The notes: generated by a model from the letters alone, not told the origin. DNA of 55,661 nucleotides from DATARH01 sp035550515 (GCA_035550515.1 DASZOZ010000142.1:1-55661); one strand, 5' to 3'. Numbered from the stretch's first letter, positions 15,831 through 24,821 are shown. Made by a program: numbers and translations.

Positions 15831-16816
15831 CGCCCGTCATCGAAGCGCAAGACCTCACCAAACACTTCCAGGCCAAGCGCGGCCTGATGGGCGGCAGCCA
15901 GGGGGTCGTGCGCGCGGTCGACGGCATCTCGTTCGCGGTCGAGCCGGGACAGACGCTCGGCGTCGTCGGCGAATCCGGCTGCGGCAAGACGACGACGGCC
16001 AAGCTGGTGCTCGGCCTCGAAGAACCGACCGGCGGGCAGATGCGGTTCGAGGGGCGCGACCTGCGCACGCTCGACGCCGCGGGGCGCCGCAATTACCGCA
16101 AATCGGTGCAAGCGGTCTTTCAGGACCCCTTCGCCTCGCTCAACCCGCGGATGCGCGTCAGCCAGATCATCGCCGAGCCGCTGGTGACCAACGAGCGGCT
16201 CGACGGCCACGAGGTCCGCAAGCGGGTGGCGCGGCTGCTCGACCTCGTCGGCCTGCCCGAGCGCGCCGCCAATCTGTTTCCGCACGAATTTTCCGGCGGC
16301 CAGCGCCAGCGGATCGCGATCGCCCGGTCGCTGGCGCTGTCGCCGAAGCTGATTGTGCTCGACGAGCCGGTCTCGGCGCTCGACGTGTCGATCCGCGCGC
16401 AGATCCTCAACCTGCTGCGCGATCTGCAGGACGAGCTGAAGCTGTCTTACCTCTTTATCGCCCATGATCTCGCCGCGGTGGCGCATATGAGCCACACCAT
16501 CGTCGTGATGTATCTCGGCAAGATCGTCGAGAGCGGCGAGGCGCGCGCGCTGGCGATGCAGCCGAAGCATCCCTATACCGAGGCGCTGTTTTCCGCGGCG
16601 CTGCCGAGCCACCCCGATGAGCGGCGCGAGGAAATCATCCTGAGCGGCGAAGTGCCGAGCCCGCTCAACCCGCCGGCGGGCTGCCGCTTCCACCCGCGCT
16701 GCCCCCAGGCCATGGCGCGGTGCGGCAGCGACGTGCCGGCTCTGGCCGCGGCGCACGACCGGCTCGTCGCCTGCCATCTCTATGCCGCGCCGACCGGCGC
16801 GCTCGCCGCGCAGTAA
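15827..16816 (+). CDS. ABC transporter ATPase, DppF/OppF type
   Basis: The 329-residue second ATPase has Walker A GESGCGKTT, Q-loop VFQDPFASLNPR, signature FSGGQRQR, Walker B LIVLDEPVSALD and H-loop FIAHDLA. The C-terminal dipeptide-ATPase extension includes PPAGCRFHPRCPQAMARC. It pairs with the preceding ATPase to power the importer. Its start codon is embedded in the upstream stop (ATGA, 15827-15830). The third solute-binding-protein gene follows after 18 bases, so it is probably read on the same transcript. Confidence 0.93.
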   Translation: MTPVIEAQDLTKHFQAKRGLMGGSQGVVRAVDGISFAVEPGQTLGVVGESGCGKTTTAKLVLGLEEPTGGQMRFEGRDLRTLDAAGRRNYRKSVQAVFQDPFASLNPRMRVSQIIAEPLVTNERLDGHEVRKRVARLLDLVGLPERAANLFPHEFSGGQRQRIAIARSLALSPKLIVLDEPVSALDVSIRAQILNLLRDLQDELKLSYLFIAHDLAAVAHMSHTIVVMYLGKIVESGEARALAMQPKHPYTEALFSAALPSHPDERREEIILSGEVPSPLNPPAGCRFHPRCPQAMARCGSDVPALAAAHDRLVACHLYAAPTGALAAQ

Positions 16817-16834
16817 GCACAGAACGGGGGACTC

Positions 16835-18382
16835 ATGAGATTTTTCTTCCGCCGCGGGATGCGGCCCGCGGCGCTGTTGCTGACGGCGCTGGCGCTGTGT
16901 TCGGCGGCCGCGCTGGCCGACCAGCCGCAGCCGAAGGGCAGGGCGGTCATGGCATGGCACGTGACAATCTCGCCGAGTTGGTTCGACCCGTCCACCGCGC
17001 CGCCGCAGATCACGCCGTTCGGCATGCTTTACGCGATCCACGACGCGCTGGTGCGCCCGTACCCCGGCTACAAGATGGGGCCGAGCCTCGCCGAGAAATG
17101 GGAGGAAAGCGAGGACGGCAAGACCTACACCTTCACGCTGCGGCCAAACCTCAAATTCCATAACGGCGACCCGCTGACGGCCGAGGACGTGAAGTTCAGC
17201 TTCGACCGTTACAAGGGCGCCGGCGCCACCACGATCCGCGAGCATGTCGATTCGGTGGAGATCGTCGACCCGCGCACGGTGCGGTTCCATCTCAAGGAGC
17301 CGTGGCCGGATTTCATGACCTTTTACGGCACGACGGCGAGCGCCGTCGGCATCGTGCTGCCGAAGAAATACATCGAGCAGGTCGGCGACGACGGGTTCAA
17401 GAAGCACCCGATCGGCGCCGGCCCCTATAAATTCGTCAGCAACACGCCCGGCGTCGAGATCGTGCTTGAGGCTTTTCCCGACTATTGGCGGCGGGTTCCC
17501 AACGTCAAGACGCTGGTGATGCGTAGCGTGCCCGAGGCGACGACGCGGGCGCTGATGGTCAAGACCGGCGAGGCCGATATCGGCTACGCGCTTGACGGCC
17601 CCGACGCCGAAGGGCTGAAGGCGATCCCCGGCATCCAGATCGTCGCCACCAAGCACGCCTCGATCTTCTGGCTCGATTTCTCCGACCAGTGGAACGAGAA
17701 ATCGCCGTGGCACGACATCCGCGTCCGCCAGGCGGCCAATTACGCGCTCGACCGCCAGGCGATCAACGAAGCCGCCTGTCTCGGGTTCTGCCCGCCGGCC
17801 GGGGTGATCGTGCCGCGGGTGATGGATTTCGCGCTGCAGGCCGAGCCGGTCCCGTACGATCCCGACAAGGCCAAGAAGCTGCTGGCGGAGGCCGGCTACC
17901 CGAACGGCTTCGATGCCGGGCAATTCACCCCCAACCCCGGTTTCCCGACCGTTGCCGACGCGACGATGAACTACCTCAACGCGGTCGGCATTCGCCTCAC
18001 GATGCGGCAGATGGAGCGCGCCACCTTCACTTCGGACTGGCAGATGCACAAGCTGAAGGGGCTGTTCATGGCCGCCGCCGGCAATTCCGGCAACGCGGCG
18101 AGCCGGGTCGAGGCCTTCATTCAGTCCAAGGGGGCTTATTCCTACGGCGGTTATCCCGATATCGACGAGCTGTATCTCGCCCAGGCCAAGGAGCGCGACG
18201 TCAAGAAGCGTGAGGCGATGCTGTTCAAGATCCAGCAGCTGACGATCGACCGCGCGATGTACGCGCCGATCATGGATTTGCGCGCGCTGATGGGGGTCGG
18301 CCCGCGTGTGACCAAGCACACCATCACCGATGTGTGGATGAGCCCGTTCCCCTCCTACGAGGATATGGAGATCAAGGATTAG
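16835..18382 (+). CDS. ABC transporter solute-binding protein, family 5 (paralogue 3, divergent)
   Basis: The 515-residue family-5 binding protein (FHNGDPLTAEDVKFSFDRYKG, GAGPYKFVSNTPGVEIVLEAF) is less similar to the other three copies. Its N-terminus is a standard Sec signal (MRFFFRRGM, hydrophobic core, cut near ALA-DQ) rather than Tat-like. It also reads ITPFGMLYAIHDALVRPYPG where the others read ITPFMVLYAL.DA.VKPMPG. It lies 18 bases downstream of the OppF-type gene, which makes it operon-internal. Its TAG stop overlaps the TAA stop of the convergent paralogue 4 by 4 bases. Confidence 0.92.
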   Translation: MRFFFRRGMRPAALLLTALALCSAAALADQPQPKGRAVMAWHVTISPSWFDPSTAPPQITPFGMLYAIHDALVRPYPGYKMGPSLAEKWEESEDGKTYTFTLRPNLKFHNGDPLTAEDVKFSFDRYKGAGATTIREHVDSVEIVDPRTVRFHLKEPWPDFMTFYGTTASAVGIVLPKKYIEQVGDDGFKKHPIGAGPYKFVSNTPGVEIVLEAFPDYWRRVPNVKTLVMRSVPEATTRALMVKTGEADIGYALDGPDAEGLKAIPGIQIVATKHASIFWLDFSDQWNEKSPWHDIRVRQAANYALDRQAINEAACLGFCPPAGVIVPRVMDFALQAEPVPYDPDKAKKLLAEAGYPNGFDAGQFTPNPGFPTVADATMNYLNAVGIRLTMRQMERATFTSDWQMHKLKGLFMAAAGNSGNAASRVEAFIQSKGAYSYGGYPDIDELYLAQAKERDVKKREAMLFKIQQLTIDRAMYAPIMDLRALMGVGPRVTKHTITDVWMSPFPSYEDMEIKD

Positions 18383-19965
18383 GCCTTGATCGTGATGTCC
18401 TCGAACGGGGCGGTGTAGGCGAAGTCGGTGATCAGGCCGAAACCCGACTCGCCGACCCGCGGTCCGACGCCGTTGATAAAGGCGAGCTGCCAGATCGGCG
18501 CGATCACGGTCTTCTCGTAGACCAGTTGCTGGATCTTGGCGAGCGTTGCGCCGCGCTGCTTCGGATCGAGCTCGATCGCCTGTTTCTTGAACAGCGCGTC
18601 GATGTCGGGATAGCTGCCGTAGGCATAGGTGCCGCCACCGACGACAAAGGCCGCCAACCGCGTGGCGGCATTGCCGAAGGCGCCGCTGCCGCATTGGATG
18701 ATGTTCTTGTATTTCTTGTCGGCCCAGGATTTCAGATAGGCGGCGCGCTCGATCGGCCGCAACTGCACGCGAATGCCGACCTCTCCGAGATTGTTGGCCA
18801 CGGCCTCGCCGACATTCGCGTACGAGCTGTCGCAAAACAGCTCGCCCGCGTCGAACCCGCCCGGATGCCCCGCCGCGGCGAGCAGCTGCTTGGCCTTGGC
18901 CGGGTCGTACACCGGCGCGGGCGGCTGCCAGTACATGTCGAAGCTCTGCGGGATGAGGCTGCCGGTGATCTTGGAAAAGCCCAGCGTCAGCGCCTGATTG
19001 ATGCTGTCGCGGTCGAGCGCGAGGCTCGCGGCCCGACGCACCCGCTCGTCATGCCAGGGCGATTTCTCGTCCCATTGGTCGACAAAGGAAAGCCAGAACG
19101 CCGCCGGGGTGTTGACCGGCTTCAGGGTCAGCCCCGGCGTCTTGCGCAGCTCCGCGGCGAGCTCGCCGCGGATCGAATAGACGATGTCGACCTCGCCGCG
19201 CTTCAGCGCGGCCAGCCTCGTCGCCTCGTCGGGGATGACGCGGAACACCAGGCGCTTCACGCTCGGCGTCTTGCGCCAATAGGGCTCGAAGGCGTCGAGC
19301 ACGAGCTCGACACCGGGGTTGAACGAGACGAATTTGTACGGGCCGGCGCCGATCGGCGCCTTGAGGTAGCCGTCATCGCCGACTTTCTCGACATATGTCC
19401 TTGGCACGATCCAGCCGGCGCCGGTCGCCGTGGCGTAAAAGGTCAGGAAATCCGGCCAGGGCTCGTTGAGCCGGAACCGCACGCGCTGCGGGTCGGGGGT
19501 ATCGATCGCCGCGACGCGCTTCGCCAGCAGATCATGCGAGGCGCCCCGGTAGCGGGTGAAGGAGAACTTCACGTCCTCCGCCGTCACCGGGTCGCCGTTG
19601 TGGAATACCGGACCCTTGCGCAGCACGAACTCATAGCTGAGGCCGTCCTCCGACGCCGTCCACGACTCGGCGAGCGACGGCGCGAAGGCTTTGCCGGGCA
19701 TCGGCTTCACCATCGCGTCCTGCAACGCGTAAAGCACCATGAACGGCGTGATGAGGCCCGATGTTTCCGCCGGGTCGAACCATGTCGGCGCGAGCGAGAC
19801 ATGGATGCCCCAAGTGAGCTGGCCTTGCGGCCCGGCGGCAGCCGCAACACCCGGCGCGCCGGCGGCGAGCGCGCCGGCGGTGAGCGCCAAGGCATCACGA
19901 CGGGTAAGCGTAGCGGATCCGCGACCGGGCACAGCTGTCCCGGCGCCTGCTAGACGCTGATTCAT
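18379..19965 (-). CDS. ABC transporter solute-binding protein, family 5 (paralogue 4)
   Basis: The 528-residue binding protein is on the opposite strand and is close in sequence to paralogues 1 and 2 (WGIHVSLAPTWFDPAETSGL, VKPMPGKAFAPSLAESW, YSIRGELAAELRKTPGL). The N-terminus carries LTRRDALALTAGALAAG ending AAAA, a Tat-like signal. GAGGAG lies 7 bases upstream of the ATG. It has no transporter genes on its own strand, so it must either share the importer next door or be an orphan receptor. Its stop codon overlaps that of paralogue 3. Confidence 0.92.
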   Translation of the reverse strand: MNQRLAGAGTAVPGRGSATLTRRDALALTAGALAAGAPGVAAAAGPQGQLTWGIHVSLAPTWFDPAETSGLITPFMVLYALQDAMVKPMPGKAFAPSLAESWTASEDGLSYEFVLRKGPVFHNGDPVTAEDVKFSFTRYRGASHDLLAKRVAAIDTPDPQRVRFRLNEPWPDFLTFYATATGAGWIVPRTYVEKVGDDGYLKAPIGAGPYKFVSFNPGVELVLDAFEPYWRKTPSVKRLVFRVIPDEATRLAALKRGEVDIVYSIRGELAAELRKTPGLTLKPVNTPAAFWLSFVDQWDEKSPWHDERVRRAASLALDRDSINQALTLGFSKITGSLIPQSFDMYWQPPAPVYDPAKAKQLLAAAGHPGGFDAGELFCDSSYANVGEAVANNLGEVGIRVQLRPIERAAYLKSWADKKYKNIIQCGSGAFGNAATRLAAFVVGGGTYAYGSYPDIDALFKKQAIELDPKQRGATLAKIQQLVYEKTVIAPIWQLAFINGVGPRVGESGFGLITDFAYTAPFEDITIKA

Positions 19966-20078
19966 CTCCCTGCTCCTCGGGCTCCCTCTACGTGGAGCCT
20001 CGATTTCAGCTTACAGGAAAATTACGCCGATGTCTCGATCGCGATAGTGTTCGGTCGGTGCGGCCGTCCCTCCGACGC

Positions 20079-22379
20079 TTACGGCAATCGGTTGCGGGGA
20101 AGCTCGAATTTGAGTTGTGCCGCCGCGAGCGGGACGACCGTGACGTCGGCAGTGCCGCCATTGTTCACGTAGAAATCGTAGCCGAAGCCGGGCCAGCCGC
20201 TCAGGGCGTCGTTGACGTAGAGGTAAAGCTCGCCCGACAAGGGGGCCGCGAATTCCGCAGCATAACTGGGGAAGGCGGACTGATCGGCCAACCGCATCTC
20301 CAGCGGCAAGGACCGTCTTTCGCCATTGGCCGCGATGATCTGCGCGATCGGCTGGAACCAGCGGTCGTTGAGCGAGCGGCGCAGCGGGGTGCCGAGGATC
20401 CGCATGAGCAGCGGCGCACGCTCCGCGCCGAAACCCGCCGGGTTGGTATCGATCGTGCTGTCGATCCAGGGTGTCGTCACCTTCAGCGTCAGCCGGTAGC
20501 TTTTGCCTCGGCTCAGCGTCGCGCCGGCAATTTTGGTGCAAGGGTCGATCGTCGCGAATGACGACTTGCCGGCCAGACCCGGCCGGCAGTACCAGCGGTG
20601 ATCCTCGCCGTAGGCGATCAGCGCCCGGTTGAGTGGCCAAACCACGCCGATGACGCCGGCAAGGAAGATCAGCGACAACCCGAAAACCCACGGCAGAGCC
20701 GTCCATTTGAGGCGGTGCAGCAGTCGCTGATAGGGCTTGCTGCTGCGGAACACGGACAGTCCGGACGGCCGAAACTTGGCGGGCGCGGTCAGCGGGCCGG
20801 GCAACGACTGGTCCCAGAGCCGGCGCATCCGGTCCTGCATCCGCGTCTGCACGGTTTGGCTGGCGGCGCGAAGGACCAGCAGCAGCGCGGCCATGATCAG
20901 GAACGCCCCCGCATGCTGGCTGTAGCTTTCCACCCAGGCTGCCGCAAAACCGGGAAGAAACAGGCCGAGCGCGTTGATCAGCGGCGAGGCCAGGCATTGC
21001 GGTCCGGCGCAGGTGGTGGCGGGCAGCACAAAAGGCAGCGCGGCAAAGCCCAGGGAGGCGAGAACCGTCAGGAAATAGAGCGTGCGCCGCCGCCAGACGC
21101 CGTCCCACACGCTTTCCTGGAGCCGGGCGCGCACGCCGCCGGCGGCTTCGCGCGGCGCGACGGCGAGGCTGCCGTCGTCGAGGACCTCCCGGTAGTCGGC
21201 CGGAAGGCCGATCGGGGCATAGGCGTCGGGCCCCCGCTCGATCCGGTCGAGGACGGTGTGGTGGATCAGCGGGTTGACCAGCAGTCCGCAGCCCCGCAGA
21301 TCGGGGTCTTGCTGGATCAAGGTGTTCGGCGCCGGCGGGTCGAGAAACCCTGCGATCTTGCGCGGCTGGTAGCGGTAATAGCTGCCGAGGCCGGTGCGCG
21401 AATCATGCATCGGCGCCGACGTTGCGAGCGCAGCGGCGACCTGTTGCCGTTCGCGCGGCAGATAGCGCAAGCCGACGCCGCCCGCCTTGCTTGTCCGCGG
21501 CCCGGCTTCCTCCATCATCCAATCGAGCGCGACAAAGGCCAACGCGTCGTCGGCATAGCCGCCGCCGATATCGGCATGCATGCCGGGGAACCAGACCTGC
21601 TTGAGCCGGTCCGCGGCGATCTCGCCTCGCGCGACCAGCTGCGCCTCGTGCACCTCGTCCCACGGCATCGGGTGGAAGGTTTCGCGGGCCTCGTCGAGCG
21701 CCAGCGCCTGCCGGGCGCGCGAAACCTTCTTCGACAGCGCCAGGTTCGGCAGATCCATCGGCCAGATCAGGCGGTCGATGCCGCGCGTCAGTTCGGCGAT
21801 CGGCATGCCGTAGGCGGCGACCGTATCCCACACGCCGACAAAAGCGATGTGCTTGACCTCGACATAAACGCGCCGCGGCGACGCCAGCCGGAACAGCCGG
21901 CGGCCGGCGCGCAGCGTGTGATGGCGGAAAAAGCGGAAGACTTTTACCAGGGCGCGGTCTTCGAACCGCGTGCGGTTGTCGCGATAGACGGCCAGGGCCT
22001 CACGGTGGAGCGCGGCCTCGCCGGTATAGGGGACAAGGCCGTAATGGCAAATGATGCCGATCAAGACCCGCACGGTGAAGGCGCCGCGGCTGAAACCGAA
22101 CGCGTAGATATCGTCGCCGGGCTGGTAATTGCGGCAGACGAATTCGTAGAGCTCGATGACGTTGCGCTTCAGCCCCCAGCCGAACGCGCCGCCGAGCCAC
22201 ATCAGCGGCTTGAACGCGCTGGTGCCGACGCCGTCATGGTAATAGGCCACTTGCTGCCGGGCGCCCGCCGGCGCCGGCGCGAGGTCGAGCGCCCGGTAAA
22301 GCCGCCAGACATTGGTGCGGGTAAAGGTGCCCGAACTGTTCCCGGTGCCGTCGGCGAGAACGATGATCGATTTGGCCAT
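20079..22379 (-). CDS. DUF2235 alpha/beta-hydrolase domain protein with membrane segments
   Basis: The 766-residue protein has an N-terminal DUF2235 domain: MAKSIIVLADGTGNSSG, a nucleophile elbow GFSRGAF (Ser at about residue 95), VGVWDTVAAYG, and the acid/His region MHADIGGGY and NPLIHHTVLDR. This domain occurs in Tle1-type phospholipase effectors and in housekeeping hydrolases. After it come about three hydrophobic segments (near residues 430-450, 470-510 and 562-582) and a C-terminal beta-rich domain (residues 600-766). The membrane anchoring and the absence of VgrG, PAAR or immunity genes argue against a type VI effector. It starts after a G-rich site. Its role is unknown, probably lipid or ester hydrolysis at the membrane. 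Confidence 0.8.
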   Translation of the reverse strand: MAKSIIVLADGTGNSSGTFTRTNVWRLYRALDLAPAPAGARQQVAYYHDGVGTSAFKPLMWLGGAFGWGLKRNVIELYEFVCRNYQPGDDIYAFGFSRGAFTVRVLIGIICHYGLVPYTGEAALHREALAVYRDNRTRFEDRALVKVFRFFRHHTLRAGRRLFRLASPRRVYVEVKHIAFVGVWDTVAAYGMPIAELTRGIDRLIWPMDLPNLALSKKVSRARQALALDEARETFHPMPWDEVHEAQLVARGEIAADRLKQVWFPGMHADIGGGYADDALAFVALDWMMEEAGPRTSKAGGVGLRYLPRERQQVAAALATSAPMHDSRTGLGSYYRYQPRKIAGFLDPPAPNTLIQQDPDLRGCGLLVNPLIHHTVLDRIERGPDAYAPIGLPADYREVLDDGSLAVAPREAAGGVRARLQESVWDGVWRRRTLYFLTVLASLGFAALPFVLPATTCAGPQCLASPLINALGLFLPGFAAAWVESYSQHAGAFLIMAALLLVLRAASQTVQTRMQDRMRRLWDQSLPGPLTAPAKFRPSGLSVFRSSKPYQRLLHRLKWTALPWVFGLSLIFLAGVIGVVWPLNRALIAYGEDHRWYCRPGLAGKSSFATIDPCTKIAGATLSRGKSYRLTLKVTTPWIDSTIDTNPAGFGAERAPLLMRILGTPLRRSLNDRWFQPIAQIIAANGERRSLPLEMRLADQSAFPSYAAEFAAPLSGELYLYVNDALSGWPGFGYDFYVNNGGTADVTVVPLAAAQLKFELPRNRLP

Positions 22380-22713
22380 GTGCCCCCCTGTGATCCGGGC
22401 CGCTTGTCGACCTCGGTAGGCGCGGCCGCCCCGCATCCGCCGGCGTTGAAGCCAGCCTGTTAATTATCGTCGTGAACAGCGCATGGCCGTCTTCGCGGTA
22501 CCGCGCCTGCAGCGCTTCGGCCACGGGCAGCCTTTTGCGCGGCACGTCGGTGCCGACTTCGCTCCGTGCGATCGTAAAATGCTATACCGTCAACCAATCC
22601 GCTGACAACCGGATGACGGCATGTCGGGGCTTGAGAGCCGGAGGCATTTCCGGCAGGTTCCGCAAGACGCGAGGGCAGTCGATGCATGCCTGAGCGACAG
22701 GGGAAGGAGAGTT
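22380..22713. other. Divergent intergenic region (334 bases)
   Basis: This gene-free stretch separates the DUF2235 gene from the repeat-methyltransferase gene. A TGCTATACC segment at 22580-22588 resembles an extended -10 for the plus-strand gene. On the minus strand, 22545 down to about 22420 reads with GC-rich third positions as VPRKRLPVAEALQARYREDG..., preceded by a stop and with only a GTG start, which may be a gene remnant. No hairpin or terminator is obvious. Confidence 0.4.
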
Positions 22714-24042
22714 ATGCGACTAATCAATGCCCTGAAGGCAAAATGGGCGATCGACCGCGAGCAGCTTCAGGTCTTAAGAGACATCGCCGCAGGGGTTAGC
22801 AATCAGGCCGAACTCATCAACCGCAAATTCGATCAATTGTTTGTCGCTCACGACAACCAGACCGCCCTGCTTAATGATAAATTTGAGAAATTGTTTATCA
22901 CACAGAACAATCAAACCACTCTGGTCAACGATAAGTTCGAGCAACTCTTCGTCACGCAGAACAACCAAACGGCCCTGGTCAACGATAAATTCGAGCGCCT
23001 GTTTGTTTCTCAAGGCAATCGAACGACCCAGCTCAATGACAAGTTCGACCAATTGTCTGCCGCTCAGAATAACCAAACCGCACTGATCGACCGCAAATTC
23101 GACCGCCTCATCGGCAAGCTTGGCGCAACCGGCGGGACTGCGGCTGATGGGGGGTCATCGCCGCGGAACTTTGACGAAGCGATGCGGCAGCAACCGCTGC
23201 TGATCGCCGACCGCACCTACAACACCAACCACCCCGACTACGATGCGCGGCTGGTCCGCAACGATCCGGGCAGGATCTTCAACCGCCGGGCACCCTGCGC
23301 CAACTTTGCCTTCAGCCAACTCGTAAAGGGCATCGACGGCGACGAAGTGCCCAACGATGTGTGGAACAGGATATTGGCCGAAGCCCTCATCGAGGCCGCC
23401 TCCGTCCCCGGTGCAGCGCAAGTTTTCGAGCGGCGAGCCTATATCGAGAAATACATGGCCGAATTGGCGCGCAAGTATCACGCGCATTACGTCGCCGGGT
23501 GGGTAAACCTCGACGACGCGCTGTTTCTGTACTGGCTCGTCCGCCAACTCCGGCCGAACAAGATTGTCCAGTGCGGGGCGTGCAACGGCTTGTCCTCGTC
23601 CTTCATGATGCTGGCGCTGGCGAAAAACGGGCCGGAGGGGACGCTGAGCGTCATCGACCTGCCGCAAATCTTCGATCCCGCCGATCCCGAATGGACAAAA
23701 GAGGGTGCCGCATACGGGGTCTGCATTCCGGAGGGCAAGACGACGGCCTGGATGGTGCCCGACCTTTACCGCGACCGCCTGGATATCCGCAACGGCGATG
23801 CGAAGATCCTGCTGCCGCCGCTGATCGACGAACTCGCGTCGGTAGACTTCTTCTACCATGATTCCGACCACACTTACGCGCACATGATGTTCGAGTTCGA
23901 GCAGGCCAAGCGGAAGCTCGGGCGGGGCGGTGTCGTCGTGGCCGACGACATCTCCTGGAATTCCTCGCTGTGGGATTTCGCCGATGCCTACGGCGTGCCG
24001 TCCTACAATTTCAACGGCGCCGTCGGCGTTGCGTTTTTCTGA
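22714..24042 (+). CDS. Class I methyltransferase with N-terminal 18-residue repeat helix
   Basis: The 442-residue protein has two parts. Residues 30-137 are six consecutive 18-residue units with consensus NQTALxNDKFExLFxxQN, predicted to form a long amphipathic helix or coiled coil. Residues about 165-442 are a Rossmann methyltransferase of the Methyltransf_24 type: IVQCGACNGLSSSF (SAM motif I, near 282), TLSVIDLPQIF, and FFYHDSDHTYAHM (the acidic motif). The start at 22714 is set by GGGGAAGGAGA just upstream. The second methyltransferase follows after 9 bases. Methyltransferases of this kind often modify sugars or glycans, so a surface-structure role is plausible but unproven. The repeat DNA has lower GC than the surroundings. 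Confidence 0.8.
   Translation: MRLINALKAKWAIDREQLQVLRDIAAGVSNQAELINRKFDQLFVAHDNQTALLNDKFEKLFITQNNQTTLVNDKFEQLFVTQNNQTALVNDKFERLFVSQGNRTTQLNDKFDQLSAAQNNQTALIDRKFDRLIGKLGATGGTAADGGSSPRNFDEAMRQQPLLIADRTYNTNHPDYDARLVRNDPGRIFNRRAPCANFAFSQLVKGIDGDEVPNDVWNRILAEALIEAASVPGAAQVFERRAYIEKYMAELARKYHAHYVAGWVNLDDALFLYWLVRQLRPNKIVQCGACNGLSSSFMMLALAKNGPEGTLSVIDLPQIFDPADPEWTKEGAAYGVCIPEGKTTAWMVPDLYRDRLDIRNGDAKILLPPLIDELASVDFFYHDSDHTYAHMMFEFEQAKRKLGRGGVVVADDISWNSSLWDFADAYGVPSYNFNGAVGVAFF
22801..23124 (+). repeat. Six in-frame tandem repeats of 54 bases (18 codons)
   Basis: The units begin at 22801, 22855, 22909, 22963, 23017 and 23071, with no length variation. Protein units start NQAELINRKF, NQTALLNDKF, NQTTLVNDKF, NQTALVNDKF, NRTTQLNDKF and NQTALIDRKF. 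Eighteen residues equal five turns of a straight alpha helix (heptad plus hendecad), consistent with a stacked coiled coil. Confidence 0.9.
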
Positions 24043-24051
24043 GAACGCATC

Positions 24052-24684
24052 ATGGCGGAGACCCATCACCCCTTTTGGGAAGACTATCCGCGGATCAGAG
24101 GCGAGCATCTTCGCGATGCGCGGCTGTACGCCGAGCGCACCGATCTTATTCGAGCACTGCCGGTGCGGCCGCGGGGAAGGATCGCCGAGATCGGCGTTTG
24201 GCGAGCCAATTTTTCCAAGGTTCTCGTCACCGAGCTCCAGCCTCGTCAATTTTTTGCATTCGACATCTTTACCGGCCATCTGGCGACCGACTGGAACGGC
24301 CTGAGCGGCACGCAACTGTTTGACGGACTGACGCACCGCGCCTTTTACGAGCGGGAAATGCGGCCTTACGGCGACATCGTGACGGTTGTCGAAGGGCCGA
24401 ACGCGGCAGTGTTGCCAAACTATGCGGATCACTCGTTCGACTTGGTCTACGTGGATGCCGCCCATGACTACGAGTCGGTCAAGATCGACGCGGCGCTGGC
24501 GGTGAAGATGGTCGCCGAAAGCGGGCTCCTCGTCTTCAACGATTACACCGTTCTCGATCCGGGCGACGGCAGCCGTTACGGCGTGGTGCCGGTGGTCAAT
24601 GACCTGGTGGTCAACCACGGTTGGAAAATTATCGGCTTCGCGCTCGATATCGCGATGTATTGCGATATCGCACTGCAACGCTAG
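24052..24684 (+). CDS. Class I SAM-dependent methyltransferase
   Basis: The 210-residue protein is a compact methyltransferase of the Methyltransf_24 type: RIAEIGVWRANFSKVL (SAM motif I, about residue 43), FFAFDIFTGHL (motif II acid), FDLVYVDAAHDYESVKID (post-II acidic motif with HDY) and LLVFNDYTVLDPGDGSRYGV. It lies 9 bases after the repeat methyltransferase, so the two are co-transcribed and may act on the same substrate. It has no repeat region, signal or membrane segment. Such enzymes often methylate sugar hydroxyls or small acceptors; the substrate is not determinable here. Confidence 0.82.
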   Translation: MAETHHPFWEDYPRIRGEHLRDARLYAERTDLIRALPVRPRGRIAEIGVWRANFSKVLVTELQPRQFFAFDIFTGHLATDWNGLSGTQLFDGLTHRAFYEREMRPYGDIVTVVEGPNAAVLPNYADHSFDLVYVDAAHDYESVKIDAALAVKMVAESGLLVFNDYTVLDPGDGSRYGVVPVVNDLVVNHGWKIIGFALDIAMYCDIALQR

Positions 24685-24733
24685 CGGTCGTCGCCCTTGC
24701 CCCTTCGGCATTCCAACAAAGCGCCACAAATTA

Positions 24734-24749
24734 GTTACAAGTTGTTACA
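24734..24749 (+). promoter_or_regulatory. GTTACA direct repeats, 10-bp spacing
   Basis: GTTACA at 24734-24739 and 24744-24749 within an unusually AT-rich patch (TTAGTTACAAGTTGTTACAG) about 75 bases upstream of the large repeat-protein start. One-turn spacing suggests an activator half-site pair or part of the promoter. No clear -10 is visible. Confidence 0.35.
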
Positions 24750-24821
24750 GAGATTGCGTGCCTGTCTCGGCCCTGCTTAAGTCGCGATCACGCGCGAAGG
24801 GGCGGGGAGGGGTGCGGCACA

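Noticed and set aside
15740..18835. Long minus-strand open frame across the OppF-type ATPase and binding proteins
   Set aside because: The real genes on this stretch have full family motifs; this frame has none and changes composition at gene borders.
20079..22379. Type VI secretion phospholipase effector (Tle1)
   Set aside because: DUF2235 fits, but the membrane segments and the lack of VgrG, PAAR or immunity genes argue against an effector.
22714..23124. Possible CRISPR-like or satellite repeat
   Set aside because: The 54-base units are contiguous, keep the reading frame and encode conserved residues, so they are protein repeats, not spacer-separated arrays.
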